In this document: in pieces, positions 16,570 through 24,811 of the stretch
Numbering within the stretch: the stretch's first letter is position 1
Layout of the letters: each line of letters opens with the position of its first letter
DNA from: Roseateles sp049532965
GTDB lineage: Bacteria; Pseudomonadota; Gammaproteobacteria; Burkholderiales; Burkholderiaceae_C
Direction: 5' to 3'
DNA length: 64,000 nt
NCBI RefSeq assembly: GCF_049532965.1
Contig: NZ_CP186694.1
Span: 5,084,001 to 5,148,000, forward strand
Translations under genes and position numbers: made by a program
Notes under the pieces: generated by a model
Databases searched by the model: none
Told to the model about the DNA's origin: nothing
The model's input: the letters and a program-made list of their open reading frames with translations, nothing else

Positions 16570-16589
16570 CTGTTCTGAAGGAGACCCCC

Positions 16590-17768
16590 ATGTCCGATTC
16601 CATCGTCATCGTTTCCGCCGCCCGCACGCCGATCGGCGGCCTGCTGGGTGACTTCGCCGGCCTGGCCGCGTGGGAACTGGGCGCCGTCGCCATCAAGGCG
16701 GCGGTCGAGCGCGCCGGCGTGCCGGCCGATTCGATCAGCGAGGCCCTGATGGGCAACTGCCTGATGGCCGGCCAGGGCCAGGCGCCGGCGCGCCAGGCGG
16801 TGCTGAAGGCGGGGCTGCCGCAGTCGGTCGGCGCGGTCACGCTGTCCAAGATGTGCGGCGCCGGCATGCGTGCCGTCATGTTCGCGCACGACACGCTGAA
16901 GGCTGAGAGCGCCGATGTCATGGTCGCCGGCGGCATGGAGTCCATGACCAATGCGCCGCACCTGATGTTCGCGCGCAAGGGCGTGAAGTACGGCGCCGCG
17001 CAGATGTACGACCACATGGCGCTGGACGGCCTGGAAGACGCGTATGAGCGCGGCAAGGCGATGGGTGTCTTCGCCGAGCAGTGCGTGGACAAGTACGCGT
17101 TCACGCGCGAGGCGCAGGACCAGTTCGCGATCGCGTCCACCGAGCGCTCCAAGCGCGCGAACGAGGACGGCTCCTTCGCCTGGGAGATCGCGCCGGTGAC
17201 GATCGCCGGCAAGGCGGGCGACACCGTGATCGGACGCGACGAGCAGCCGTTCAAGGCCAAGCTCGACAAGATCCCGTCGCTCAAGCCGGCGTTCAAGAAG
17301 GACGGCTCGATCACTGCCGCCACCTCGTCGTCGATCTCCGACGGCGCGGCCGCGATGGTGCTGATGCGCGAGTCGACCGCCAGCAAGCTGGGCGTGACGC
17401 CGGTGGCGCGCATCGTCGGCACGGCGGTGCACGCCAACGCGCCGGAATGGTTCACGACCGCGCCGGTCGGCGCGATCCAGAAGCTGCTGGCGAAGAACCA
17501 GTGGGATGCGAAGAGCGTCGACCTGTGGGAGGTCAACGAGGCCTTCGCCGCGGTGACGATGGCCGCGATGGCCGAGTTCAAGCTCCCGCACGAGATCGTC
17601 AACGTCAACGGCGGCGCGGTGGCGCTGGGCCATCCGATCGGCGCGTCCGGCGCCCGGATCCTGGTCACGCTGCTGGGCGCGCTGAAGCACCGCGGCCTCA
17701 AGCGCGGCGTCGCGGCGCTGTGCATCGGCGGCGGCGAAGCGACGGCGGTCGGCGTCGAACTGATCTAA
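16590..17768 (+). CDS. Acetyl-CoA C-acetyltransferase (thiolase)
   Basis: The 392-residue protein is a type II thiolase, which condenses two acetyl-CoA or cleaves acetoacetyl-CoA. The catalytic set is complete at canonical positions: nucleophile Cys89 (KMCGAGMRAV), His348 in GHPIG and Cys378 in CIGGGE; the NEAFA motif precedes them. A GAAGGAG ribosome-binding site lies about 7 bases before the ATG at 16590. It sits between aceK and an SDR gene in a single direction. In leucine degradation the final acetoacetyl-CoA would need such an enzyme, but a general beta-oxidation or polyhydroxybutyrate role is equally possible. Confidence 0.9.
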   Translation: MSDSIVIVSAARTPIGGLLGDFAGLAAWELGAVAIKAAVERAGVPADSISEALMGNCLMAGQGQAPARQAVLKAGLPQSVGAVTLSKMCGAGMRAVMFAHDTLKAESADVMVAGGMESMTNAPHLMFARKGVKYGAAQMYDHMALDGLEDAYERGKAMGVFAEQCVDKYAFTREAQDQFAIASTERSKRANEDGSFAWEIAPVTIAGKAGDTVIGRDEQPFKAKLDKIPSLKPAFKKDGSITAATSSSISDGAAAMVLMRESTASKLGVTPVARIVGTAVHANAPEWFTTAPVGAIQKLLAKNQWDAKSVDLWEVNEAFAAVTMAAMAEFKLPHEIVNVNGGAVALGHPIGASGARILVTLLGALKHRGLKRGVAALCIGGGEATAVGVELI

Positions 17769-17781
17769 GGAGTCGATGCGC

Positions 17782-18450
17782 ATGGCGCAAGTCCTCATCA
17801 TCGGCGCGTCGCGGGGCATCGGCCTCGAGCTCGTCAAGCAGCACCGCGCGAGCGGCGACGCCGTCGTCGCGACCGCGCGCGACGAGGCCAGCCTGGAGAA
17901 GCTGCGCGCGCTCGGCGCGACGGCGATCAAGCTGGACGTGTCCGACATGATCAGCATCGCCGGGCTGGCCTGGCAGCTCGATGGCCACCAGTTCAACCGC
18001 GTGATGTACGTGGCCGGTCTGTACGGGCCCAAGACCATCGGCCTGCAACCGCCGAGCGCGGCGGACTTCGATGCTGTCATGCACACCAACGTGCTGGGAC
18101 CGATGCGGGTGCTGCCGCAACTGCTCGACGCGCTGGCGCCGGATGCGCGCATCGGCATCCTGTCGTCGCGGATGGGCTCGATGGCGCTGCGGGCCAATTC
18201 GGCGGGCTGGGTCTATCGCGCCTCGAAGGCGGCGGTGAACTCGGTGATGAAGGACGTGGCGCTGACGCTGGACGGCCGCGCGACCTGCGTGAGCCTGCAT
18301 CCCGGCTGGGTCAAGACAGACATGGGCGGCCAGGAGGCCGACATCGACGTCGCGACCAGCGCGGCCAGCCTGCGCCAGGTGCTCGACGGCCTGAAGCCGG
18401 GCGACAACGGCGGCTTCTTCAACTACGACGGCAGCCCGCTGCCCTGGTGA
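17782..18450 (+). CDS. SDR family NAD(P)-dependent oxidoreductase
   Basis: The 222-residue protein is a classical short-chain dehydrogenase. The Rossmann glycine motif GASRGIG is at residues 8-14, followed by a YVAGLYG segment in place of NNAG. The catalytic set is Ser128/129 (LSSRMGS) and Tyr145-x3-Lys149 (YRASK). PGWVKTDMGG follows the active site. The substrate cannot be deduced. Two in-frame ATGs exist: 17776 is only 3 bases from AAGGAG, while 17782 has the better 9-base spacing and the usual MAQVLIIGASRG start, so I choose the latter. The gene ends 4 bases before the next acyl-CoA dehydrogenase, indicating one operon. Confidence 0.85.
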   Translation: MAQVLIIGASRGIGLELVKQHRASGDAVVATARDEASLEKLRALGATAIKLDVSDMISIAGLAWQLDGHQFNRVMYVAGLYGPKTIGLQPPSAADFDAVMHTNVLGPMRVLPQLLDALAPDARIGILSSRMGSMALRANSAGWVYRASKAAVNSVMKDVALTLDGRATCVSLHPGWVKTDMGGQEADIDVATSAASLRQVLDGLKPGDNGGFFNYDGSPLPW

Positions 18451-18454
18451 TTCC

Positions 18455-19597
18455 ATGATCCTTTCCGACGACCACCGCGCGGTGCAGGACGCGGTCCGCG
18501 CCTTCGTGCAGGACCAGATCGCGCCCAAGGCGGCCGAGTGGGACAAGTCCCATCACTTCCCGGCGCAAGAGCTCACGGGACTGGCCGCGCTGGGCTGCTA
18601 CGGCGTGGCGGTACCGCATGAGTACGACGGCGCGGGCCTGGACTACCTGGCGCTGGCGATCATCCTGGAGGAGATCGGCGCCGGCGACGGGGCGACCTCG
18701 ACGGTGGTCAGCGTCAACAACTGCCCGGTGTGCAGCATCCTGATGGCCTTCGGCAACGAGGACCAGAAGCAGCGCTTCCTCAAGCCGCTGGCGCGCGGCG
18801 ACATGCTGGGTGCGTTCTGCCTGACCGAGCCGCATGTCGGTTCGGAGGCGGGAGGCCTGAAGACGACGGCCACGCGCGTCAGCGACGAGGACGGCGAGGG
18901 GTACGTCCTGAACGGCGTCAAGCAGTTCATCACCAGCGGCAAGAACGGCGACGTTGCCATCGTGATGGCGGTGACGGACAAGGCGGCCGGCAAGAAGGGG
19001 ATCTCCGCCTTCCTGGTGCCGACGGACGCGGCGGGCTACGTGGTGGCGCGGGTCGAGGACAAGATGGGCCAGCACGCCAGCGACACGGCGCAGATCCTGT
19101 TCGAGAACTGCCGTGTTCCGGTGGCCAACCGGATCGGAGACGAAGGGCAGGGGCTGAAGATCGCACTGTCCGGGCTGGAAGGCGGCCGTATCGGCATCGC
19201 GTCGCAATCGGTGGGCATGGCGCGCGCGGCTTTCGAGGCGGCGCTGCGCTACAGCAAGGAGCGGGTCGCCTTCGGGGTGCCGATCTTCGAGCACCAGGCG
19301 ATGCAGCACAAGCTGGCGGACATGGCGACGCAGATCGAGGCGGCGCGCCAGCTCATCTGGCATGCCGCGTCGCTGAAGGACGCCGGCCAGCCCTGCCTCA
19401 AGGAAGCGGCGATGGCCAAGCTCTTCGCGAGCGAGATGGCGGAGCGGGTCTGCTCCGCCGCCATCCAGATCCACGGCGGCTACGGCTACGTGAGCGACTT
19501 CCCGGTCGAGCGGATCTACCGCGACGTCCGCGTGACGCAGATCTACGAGGGCACGTCCGAGGTCCAGAAGATCCTGATCGGACGAGCGCTGGTCTGA
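18455..19597 (+). CDS. Acyl-CoA dehydrogenase
   Basis: The 380-residue flavoprotein oxidises an acyl-CoA to the 2-enoyl-CoA. It shows LTEPHVGSEAG in the flavin-binding middle domain, FITSGKNGD, the RVAFGVPI helix, and the usual C-terminal catalytic Glu365 in IYEGTSEVQKILIG. This differs from the upstream isovaleryl-CoA dehydrogenase, which lacks that Glu. The pattern fits short- or branched-chain acyl-CoA dehydrogenases; chain length is not readable. It starts 4 bases after the SDR stop. The next gene is convergent, 67 bases away. Confidence 0.9.
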   Translation: MILSDDHRAVQDAVRAFVQDQIAPKAAEWDKSHHFPAQELTGLAALGCYGVAVPHEYDGAGLDYLALAIILEEIGAGDGATSTVVSVNNCPVCSILMAFGNEDQKQRFLKPLARGDMLGAFCLTEPHVGSEAGGLKTTATRVSDEDGEGYVLNGVKQFITSGKNGDVAIVMAVTDKAAGKKGISAFLVPTDAAGYVVARVEDKMGQHASDTAQILFENCRVPVANRIGDEGQGLKIALSGLEGGRIGIASQSVGMARAAFEAALRYSKERVAFGVPIFEHQAMQHKLADMATQIEAARQLIWHAASLKDAGQPCLKEAAMAKLFASEMAERVCSAAIQIHGGYGYVSDFPVERIYRDVRVTQIYEGTSEVQKILIGRALV

Positions 19598-19664
19598 GGA
19601 CCTCGAGCGGGCCGCGGCAGCGCAGCTGATGAGCCGCGCTGACTGGCGAGGGGACCGCCGCCGC

Positions 19665-20417
19665 TTACTCGCTTTCTTTCACGACGCGGCCGTTCAGCGG
19701 TTGCACGGGTCGCGCGTTGCTGCCGATCAGCTTGTGGAAGTCGGCGACATGCCTGAGCGACAGCGTGGCCGGCTCCTTCAGCACCATCCAGTGCACGCCT
19801 TCGGAGCAGGGCGGGGTGGTCAGCGATCCGGCGAAGTCGTAGTAGCCCAGCGATTTCGGCAGCAGCGAGGCCAAGTCGAGCGACAGGCCGTCGACGGTGA
19901 TGTGCTCGCCCGCGTAGGGCAGGTGCTCGAACACGGGGCCCAGCGCCGGGTTGTCCTGACCGGGGTGGACCAGCACCGCGACGACGCCCAGTTCGCCGGC
20001 GGCGTTCTTGTGGACCAGGTGCACGACCATCGGCTGGGACTTGCCCTTGATGAGTTCCTCGCTCGGCGCGTGGAAGTGGAACTGCAGCAGCTCGTAGGTC
20101 TGGCTGCCGACCTGGAGCGTGTTGCCCGCGGGGACGTTCACCTGCACGGTGTGGCCGTTGTTCCAGATGGTCGGCACCACGGTGCCGTAGTGGAAGGCCA
20201 GCTTGGGCAGGTCGGCCTTCTCGGTGCGGTCGATGTTGATCGGGCTTTGCTGGTGGCCCATCGCGCATTCCGCGAAGGACGGGTCCATCTTGGCCCAATG
20301 GGCAGTGCCGTGGGGACCGGTGTACTCCCAATGGGAGGGAGGCGCGGCCAGGGCCGGAACGGCGCAGAGGACGCCGAGGGAGAAGGCGGCGAGGAGCGAG
20401 CGGGCGGTGAGGGTCAT
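19665..20417 (-). CDS. Periplasmic alpha-class carbonic anhydrase
   Basis: The 250-residue protein starts with a clear Sec signal peptide (hydrophobic to residue 22, cleavage near PALA-AP). Its mature part is an alpha-class carbonic anhydrase. Zinc ligands are His114 and His116 in FHFHAPSE and His133 in VHLVHKN; QQSPINID and SLTTPPCSEGVHW are diagnostic. It should equilibrate CO2 and bicarbonate in the periplasm. A cytoplasmic beta-class enzyme is encoded about 5 kb away, so the two compartments are served by different families. It is 149 bases downstream of the HELGH protein gene on the same strand. That gap contains agtgtcacgaacact-like dyad sequence near 20510. Confidence 0.93.
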   Translation of the reverse strand: MTLTARSLLAAFSLGVLCAVPALAAPPSHWEYTGPHGTAHWAKMDPSFAECAMGHQQSPINIDRTEKADLPKLAFHYGTVVPTIWNNGHTVQVNVPAGNTLQVGSQTYELLQFHFHAPSEELIKGKSQPMVVHLVHKNAAGELGVVAVLVHPGQDNPALGPVFEHLPYAGEHITVDGLSLDLASLLPKSLGYYDFAGSLTTPPCSEGVHWMVLKEPATLSLRHVADFHKLIGSNARPVQPLNGRVVKESE

Positions 20418-20566
20418 TGCGGTTCGACGTTGAGAGGCGCAGTAAGAGGCGGCGGGTCAGTGCCCGGCGCGCAGTGTGGCGTCCGACCCGTTCCAGCGAT
20501 GTTCAGAAAGTGTCACGAACACGTTAAAGATCGATCACGGGGTGGTTTTCGCGTGATGCGTTCGGG

Positions 20567-21274
20567 TCATTCCTCGGCGATGTCGAGCCCCGCCTGCCAC
20601 ACCGGCAGCGCCGCCTCGAACATCGAGGCGCTCCCCAGCGCCTTCGGGTCCTTCGCCAGCTTGAGCCAGGCCAGCGTGTCGTGGTGGCTGCCCGGCAGAA
20701 GATCGCGCCCTCGCTCGGCGGTCAGCCAGGCGTGCAGTGCGGCGTAGTCTGCCGGATGGCGTTGCGCGGTCCAGCTCAGCGCCACCAGGTCGCCGTAGCC
20801 TTCTTCCCGTCGCGTTGATTTCATCGAGAGGTAGGCGCGCCGCAACTCCGGGCTCAGGCCTTCAGGCGCCTGACCCGCCGTGAAGCCGGCAGGCAGGTGG
20901 AACCACACCCCCTCCAGGTAGCGCCGGCAATGCCCCAGCTCGTGCGCTGCCATCAGCTCCAACGCGGCCTCCTCCAGCCCTGCCGGCAGCCGCTGCATCG
21001 CCGCCTCGCCCTCTGGGTTGCCGCGCAGGCTCAGCACCAGCTTGCATCGGCCGTCCTTGAATCCCAGCGCCAACGGCGCCGCCTCGGGCGCATCCTGCGG
21101 CTGGACGACGACGTCCACCGGCATGCCGGTCGCCTTCGCGTACTTCAGCACCGGCGACATGCCGGCGATCCAGCGTTGCTCGAGCGGCGTCAGGCCGGCG
21201 GATTGGGCGGCCAGCCCCGTCAACAGGAGGGCGCTGGCAAGCGCGGCGCGGAGGACAACGGAGACGGACTTCAT
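20567..21274 (-). CDS. Secreted hypothetical protein with HELGH metalloprotease-like motif
   Basis: I do not recognise the family. The 235-residue product has an N-terminal signal peptide (hydrophobic to about residue 20, Ala-rich cleavage region). An HELGH motif sits at residues 111-115, the HExxH zinc site of gluzincin and metzincin peptidases, preceded by a helix (ALELMAAHELGH). About 42 residues later comes RREEGYGDLVALSW, whose Glu or Asp could be the third zinc ligand, as in gluzincins. It is therefore a candidate periplasmic metallopeptidase. It lies upstream of alpha-carbonic anhydrase; a shared transcript is possible but unproven. Confidence 0.7.
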   Translation of the reverse strand: MKSVSVVLRAALASALLLTGLAAQSAGLTPLEQRWIAGMSPVLKYAKATGMPVDVVVQPQDAPEAAPLALGFKDGRCKLVLSLRGNPEGEAAMQRLPAGLEEAALELMAAHELGHCRRYLEGVWFHLPAGFTAGQAPEGLSPELRRAYLSMKSTRREEGYGDLVALSWTAQRHPADYAALHAWLTAERGRDLLPGSHHDTLAWLKLAKDPKALGSASMFEAALPVWQAGLDIAEE

Positions 21275-21554
21275 CGGGCGGACCTGCGGCGTTCAAGGCG
21301 ACATCGGCGGGAGACCGTGTCACCGGGGTCGCGGTGACTCGTCGCGAGAAGCCCCATGGTGAGGGGCAACGGCGCGATGTGCGCGCCGCGTGCCGGCGCA
21401 AGACGGGGGCGCGCGTGAAGGGTTGCGCGCGAATGCCGGCGCGACGCCGGGCCCACTGCAAGGCCGCTCCGGTGAGCGGAGAACCCGGGCGGAACCCGGC
21501 GAGCACAGACGGCACTGACGGCCGTCAATCCATCACGATTCGAGAGTCGCCCCC

Positions 21555-22229
21555 ATGACGATACCGAGCCCGGCCGTTCCCGGCCTCAATGCCTTCGTCG
21601 ATCTCAGCCATCGCGACACCCAGGTCGATCTGGCGACCGCGAGATGCGCGGGACTCGTCGGCGTGCTGCACAAGGCGACGCAAGGCGTGTCCTTCGTCGA
21701 CCCCACCTTCGCCGACAGGGCGCGGCAGGCGCGTTCGCTGGGGCTGCTGCTCGGTGCCTACCACTTCTGCACCGGCGAGCCGGTTGAGCAACAGCTCGAC
21801 CACTTCCTGGGCACGCTCGCCACCGTGGGCGCCGAGGGCGTGGTCCCCTGTATCGACTGGGAGCCCAATCCGCTGCCGGCGCAGGGGACCCTGTCGCTCG
21901 CGCAACTGGTGGCGCTCGTCGACGGCTTCCATCAGCGGACCGGCGTGTACCCCGTGCTGTATGGCGGCTACTGGATGCTGAGCGCGCTCTCCGCCGGCGA
22001 GCCGCTGGGGCGCATCGGCCAATGCCCGCTGTGGCAGGCCTTCTATTCGTCGGCGTTCGGATGGCTGAGCGATGTGTGGGAGCGCTGGACGCTGCTGCAG
22101 TACACCGACGGCACGCTCGGTCCGGAGCCGCATGAGTTCCCCGGCATCGGCAAGGTCGATCGGGACACCTTCAACGGCACGCTGAGCGACGCGCAGTCGT
22201 TCTGGCGCGACCACGCGCTGCGCGCCTGA
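21555..22229 (+). CDS. Glycoside hydrolase family 25 (lysozyme-like) protein
   Basis: The 224-residue protein has the GH25 (Chalaropsis-type lysozyme) fold signature: FVDLSHRDTQVD at the N-terminus (Asp16), KATQGVSFVDPTF, GAYHFC, and the catalytic pair Asp101/Glu103 in CIDWEPNP. GH25 enzymes cleave the glycan backbone of peptidoglycan. No signal peptide or membrane segment is visible, so it either acts inside, is released by other means, or is a phage-lysin relic, although no phage genes are nearby. Between 21275 and 21554, just upstream, I see no gene and no clear promoter. Confidence 0.85.
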   Translation: MTIPSPAVPGLNAFVDLSHRDTQVDLATARCAGLVGVLHKATQGVSFVDPTFADRARQARSLGLLLGAYHFCTGEPVEQQLDHFLGTLATVGAEGVVPCIDWEPNPLPAQGTLSLAQLVALVDGFHQRTGVYPVLYGGYWMLSALSAGEPLGRIGQCPLWQAFYSSAFGWLSDVWERWTLLQYTDGTLGPEPHEFPGIGKVDRDTFNGTLSDAQSFWRDHALRA

Positions 22230-22232
22230 TCA

Positions 22233-22266
22233 CCGCCCCGCGCCTGCGCCAGACACGGCGGGGCGG
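22233..22266. terminator. Hairpin between convergent GH25 and ZIP genes
   Basis: A 9-base perfect stem, ccgccccgc (22233-22241) and gcggggcgg (22258-22266), with a 16-base loop lies between the two convergent stop codons. It lacks a T-run on either side, so it may be a bidirectional but weak terminator. Confidence 0.45.
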
Positions 22267-22276
22267 CGGACCTTCG

Positions 22277-23203
22277 TCAGCCCAGCGCGGTGTCCAGCAC
22301 CATCATCAGCGCGAAGCCGAGCATCAGGCCCTGCGTCGCCCAGCGCTCATGGCCCTTGCGGTGCGACTCCGGAATGATCTCGTGGCTGATGACGAACAGC
22401 ATCGCTCCGGCCGCGAAACCCAGCCCCCACGGCAGCAGCAGCGGCCACGCGGACACGACCCAGGCGCCCAGCACCGCGCCCACCGGCTCCACCAGCCCGG
22501 ACGCCGCGCCCAGCAGCAGCGCCTTGCGCCGCGAATAGCCAATCGTCATCAGCGCCACCGCGATGACGAAGCCCTCCGGCAGATCCTGGATCGCGATCGC
22601 CAGGCCGAGGCTGGCCGCCGCAAGCGGATCGTTCGCTGCGAAGGCCACGCCGATCGCCAGGCCCTCGGGCAGGTTGTGCAGCGTGACGGCAATCACGAAC
22701 AGCGTCGTGCGCCGCAGCCGGGTCGGGTCGGTGCCCTCGCGGCCCTTGATGAAGTGCTCATGCGGTAGCCAGCGGTCCAGCGCCATCAGGGCCCAGGCGC
22801 CCAGCAGCACCGCCAGCGCCACCTGCATGGCAGCGCTCGTCGGCGTGGCGTGCTCTCGCGCCGCGGCCAGGCCCGGGATGATCAGTGAGAACGAACACGC
22901 GGCCAGCATCACGCCGGCGCCGAATCCCATCAGCGCGTCCTGTCCGCGCGCCGACAGGCTGCGCGTGCCCAGCGCCGGCAGCGTGCCGAAGGCCGTCGCG
23001 GCCGCCGCGAGCAGCCCGGCCTGCAGCGCCATCGCGATCACCGAGCCCTGCCCGATGCCGCCCCCCGGGCGAATCCACGCCCAACCCTGATGCAGCAGCA
23101 GCGCTGCGCCGATCACGAGGATGGCGGCGCCCAATCCCTGCCGCAGTCGACCTCGGCGCATCAGGGCGCGGTCGTCGGGAGTCATCGCGTCAGAGTCCGC
23201 CAT
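22277..23203 (-). CDS. ZIP family metal transporter
   Basis: The 308-residue membrane protein has about eight hydrophobic segments and the ZIP metal-binding helix motif HNLPEGLAIG (His176, Asn177, Glu180). A second helix reads IQDLPEGFVIA, with Gln206 where many relatives have His. A cytoplasmic loop (PHEHFIKGREG) lies between. ZIP proteins import Zn, Fe or Mn into the cytoplasm. The start at 23203 overlaps the end of fumC by 14 bases, so the two are co-transcribed. The promoter upstream of fumC contains a Fur-box-like site, which favours iron or manganese uptake under iron limitation (inference). Confidence 0.88.
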   Translation of the reverse strand: MADSDAMTPDDRALMRRGRLRQGLGAAILVIGAALLLHQGWAWIRPGGGIGQGSVIAMALQAGLLAAAATAFGTLPALGTRSLSARGQDALMGFGAGVMLAACSFSLIIPGLAAAREHATPTSAAMQVALAVLLGAWALMALDRWLPHEHFIKGREGTDPTRLRRTTLFVIAVTLHNLPEGLAIGVAFAANDPLAAASLGLAIAIQDLPEGFVIAVALMTIGYSRRKALLLGAASGLVEPVGAVLGAWVVSAWPLLLPWGLGFAAGAMLFVISHEIIPESHRKGHERWATQGLMLGFALMMVLDTALG

Positions 23204-24587
23204 CGGTCAGCTTCGCGGGGTCCAGCATCTGCTGGAGGGTGGTCCGGTCGAACTCGGTCATCTCCTCGGCGACATCGAGGATCGGCCGTTTCTCCGCATA
23301 GGCGCGCTTGGCGATCGCGGCGGCCTTGAGGTAGCCGATCTCGCGATTGAGCGCGGTCACCAGGATCGGATTGCGCGCCAGCGCATGCTGGAGGCCGTCG
23401 GTATTGACCTTGAAGTCGCGGATCGCTTGCTCGGCCAGCGCCTTCGAGGCGGCCGCCAGCAGCGCCAGGCTGTCCAGCAGGTTCGTCGCGATCAAGGGCA
23501 GCATCACGTTCAGCTGGAAATTGCCGGACTGTCCCGCCACGGTGATGGCCGCGTCATGTCCGATCACCTGCGCGCACACCATCGTCACGGCCTCCGGGAT
23601 CACCGGATTCACCTTGCCCGGCATGATCGACGAGCCCGGTTGCAGCGCATGCAGTTCGATCTCCGCGAGGCCCGCAAGCGGACCGGAGTTCATCCAGCGC
23701 AGGTCGTTGGCAATCTTCATCAAGGCCACCGCCAGGCCCTTGAGCGCGCCCGAGAGCGCGACCGCGGTGTCCTGCGCCGACAGGGCGGCGAAGAAGTCGG
23801 GCGCCGGGCGGAAGGTCAGGCCGCTGAGCGTGGACAGCTCCTCGCAGAAGCGCTGTGCGAAATCCGGGTGGGCGTTGATGCCGGTGCCCACCGCGGTGCC
23901 GCCCTGGGCCAGCTCGCACACCGACGGCAGCAGCGCGCGCAACTGGGCGCGCCGCGCATCGACCTGCGCGCACCAGCCGCCGAGTTCCTGCCCCAGGCGC
24001 AGCGGCATCGCGTCCATCAGGTGGGTGCGTCCGGTCTTGACGTGGTGGCCGTCGCTCTTGATCTTGTCCTGCAAGGTCTGCACCAGCAGGTCGAGCGCAG
24101 GCAGCAGTTCGCCTTGCAGCGCTTGCGCGGCGCTGATGTGGAGCACGGTCGGAATCGAGTCGTTGCTGCTCTGGCCCGCGTTGACATGGTCGTTCGGACT
24201 GACCGTCGCCGGGTTGGCGCCGCCGCTGAGCAGGCGCGTGGCCAGCGTCGCGAGCACCTCGTTGGCGTTCATGTTGGAGCTGGTGCCCGAGCCGGTCTGG
24301 AAGATCTCCACCGGGAAGTGCTGCATCAGCGCCGGGTCCTGCAGCAACTGCGTGGCCGCGCGTTCGATCGCCTGGCCGATGTCGGTGGGAAGCTGCTCCA
24401 GCGCGATGTTGGCGCGCGCGGCGGCGGCTTTCTGAAGGACCAGCGCGCGCACGAAGCGTTCAGGCATCGGCTGGCGGCTGATGGCGAAGTTCTCGACCGC
24501 GCGCTGGGTCTGCGCGCCATACAGCGCGTCGACGGGCACGGCGACTTCGCCCATGGAATCGCGTTCGATGCGGGTGGGCTTGTTCAT
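23190..24587 (-). CDS. fumC: Class II fumarate hydratase
   Basis: FumC hydrates fumarate to malate without an iron-sulfur cluster, so it substitutes for iron-dependent fumarases under iron limitation or oxidative stress. The 465-residue protein has TGSGTSSNMNANEV (98-111), GQSSNDSIPT, the catalytic His189 in GRTHLMDA, and the superfamily signature GSSIMPGKVNP (318-328). The start at 24587 is preceded by GAAGGA. The longer frame to 24683 has no family similarity. A Fur-box-like palindrome overlaps its likely promoter and a ZIP transporter gene overlaps its 3' end. This suits a low-iron operon; Pseudomonas has a known Fur-controlled fumC operon. Confidence 0.93.
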   Translation of the reverse strand: MNKPTRIERDSMGEVAVPVDALYGAQTQRAVENFAISRQPMPERFVRALVLQKAAAARANIALEQLPTDIGQAIERAATQLLQDPALMQHFPVEIFQTGSGTSSNMNANEVLATLATRLLSGGANPATVSPNDHVNAGQSSNDSIPTVLHISAAQALQGELLPALDLLVQTLQDKIKSDGHHVKTGRTHLMDAMPLRLGQELGGWCAQVDARRAQLRALLPSVCELAQGGTAVGTGINAHPDFAQRFCEELSTLSGLTFRPAPDFFAALSAQDTAVALSGALKGLAVALMKIANDLRWMNSGPLAGLAEIELHALQPGSSIMPGKVNPVIPEAVTMVCAQVIGHDAAITVAGQSGNFQLNVMLPLIATNLLDSLALLAAASKALAEQAIRDFKVNTDGLQHALARNPILVTALNREIGYLKAAAIAKRAYAEKRPILDVAEEMTEFDRTTLQQMLDPAKLTDGGL

Positions 24588-24734
24588 CAGGGATCCTTCG
24601 TTCCTGGCACATCGCCTGGGCCAGGGTAGCAGCGAGCGGGCGGGACCGCTTGCCGGTGGCGGGAACGGAAGCTCCGGCAACACCGGTGCCCGTGCCGCGC
24701 TCGGAACCCGCTGGAGTCTTCTCGTTTGGAAACG

Positions 24735-24764
24735 ATGCTAGATGAGAATTGCTCTCATCTGCAA
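24735..24764 (-). promoter_or_regulatory. fumC promoter with Fur-box-like palindrome in the spacer
   Basis: On the minus strand a -35 TTGCAG (24764-24759) and -10 TAGCAT (24740-24735) are 18 bases apart. The spacer is almost entirely an inverted repeat, gatgaga-attgc-tctcatc (24741-24759), close to Fur boxes of the form ATGAGAATnnnTCTCAT. Fur with Fe2+ bound there would block RNA polymerase. The match is by eye, but its position is exactly that of a repressor site. Confidence 0.65.
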
Positions 24765-24811
24765 GGTGGTCCAGCAAGCGCTTGCACGGGCTGGGGCCTT
24801 TCCAGTGGCCG

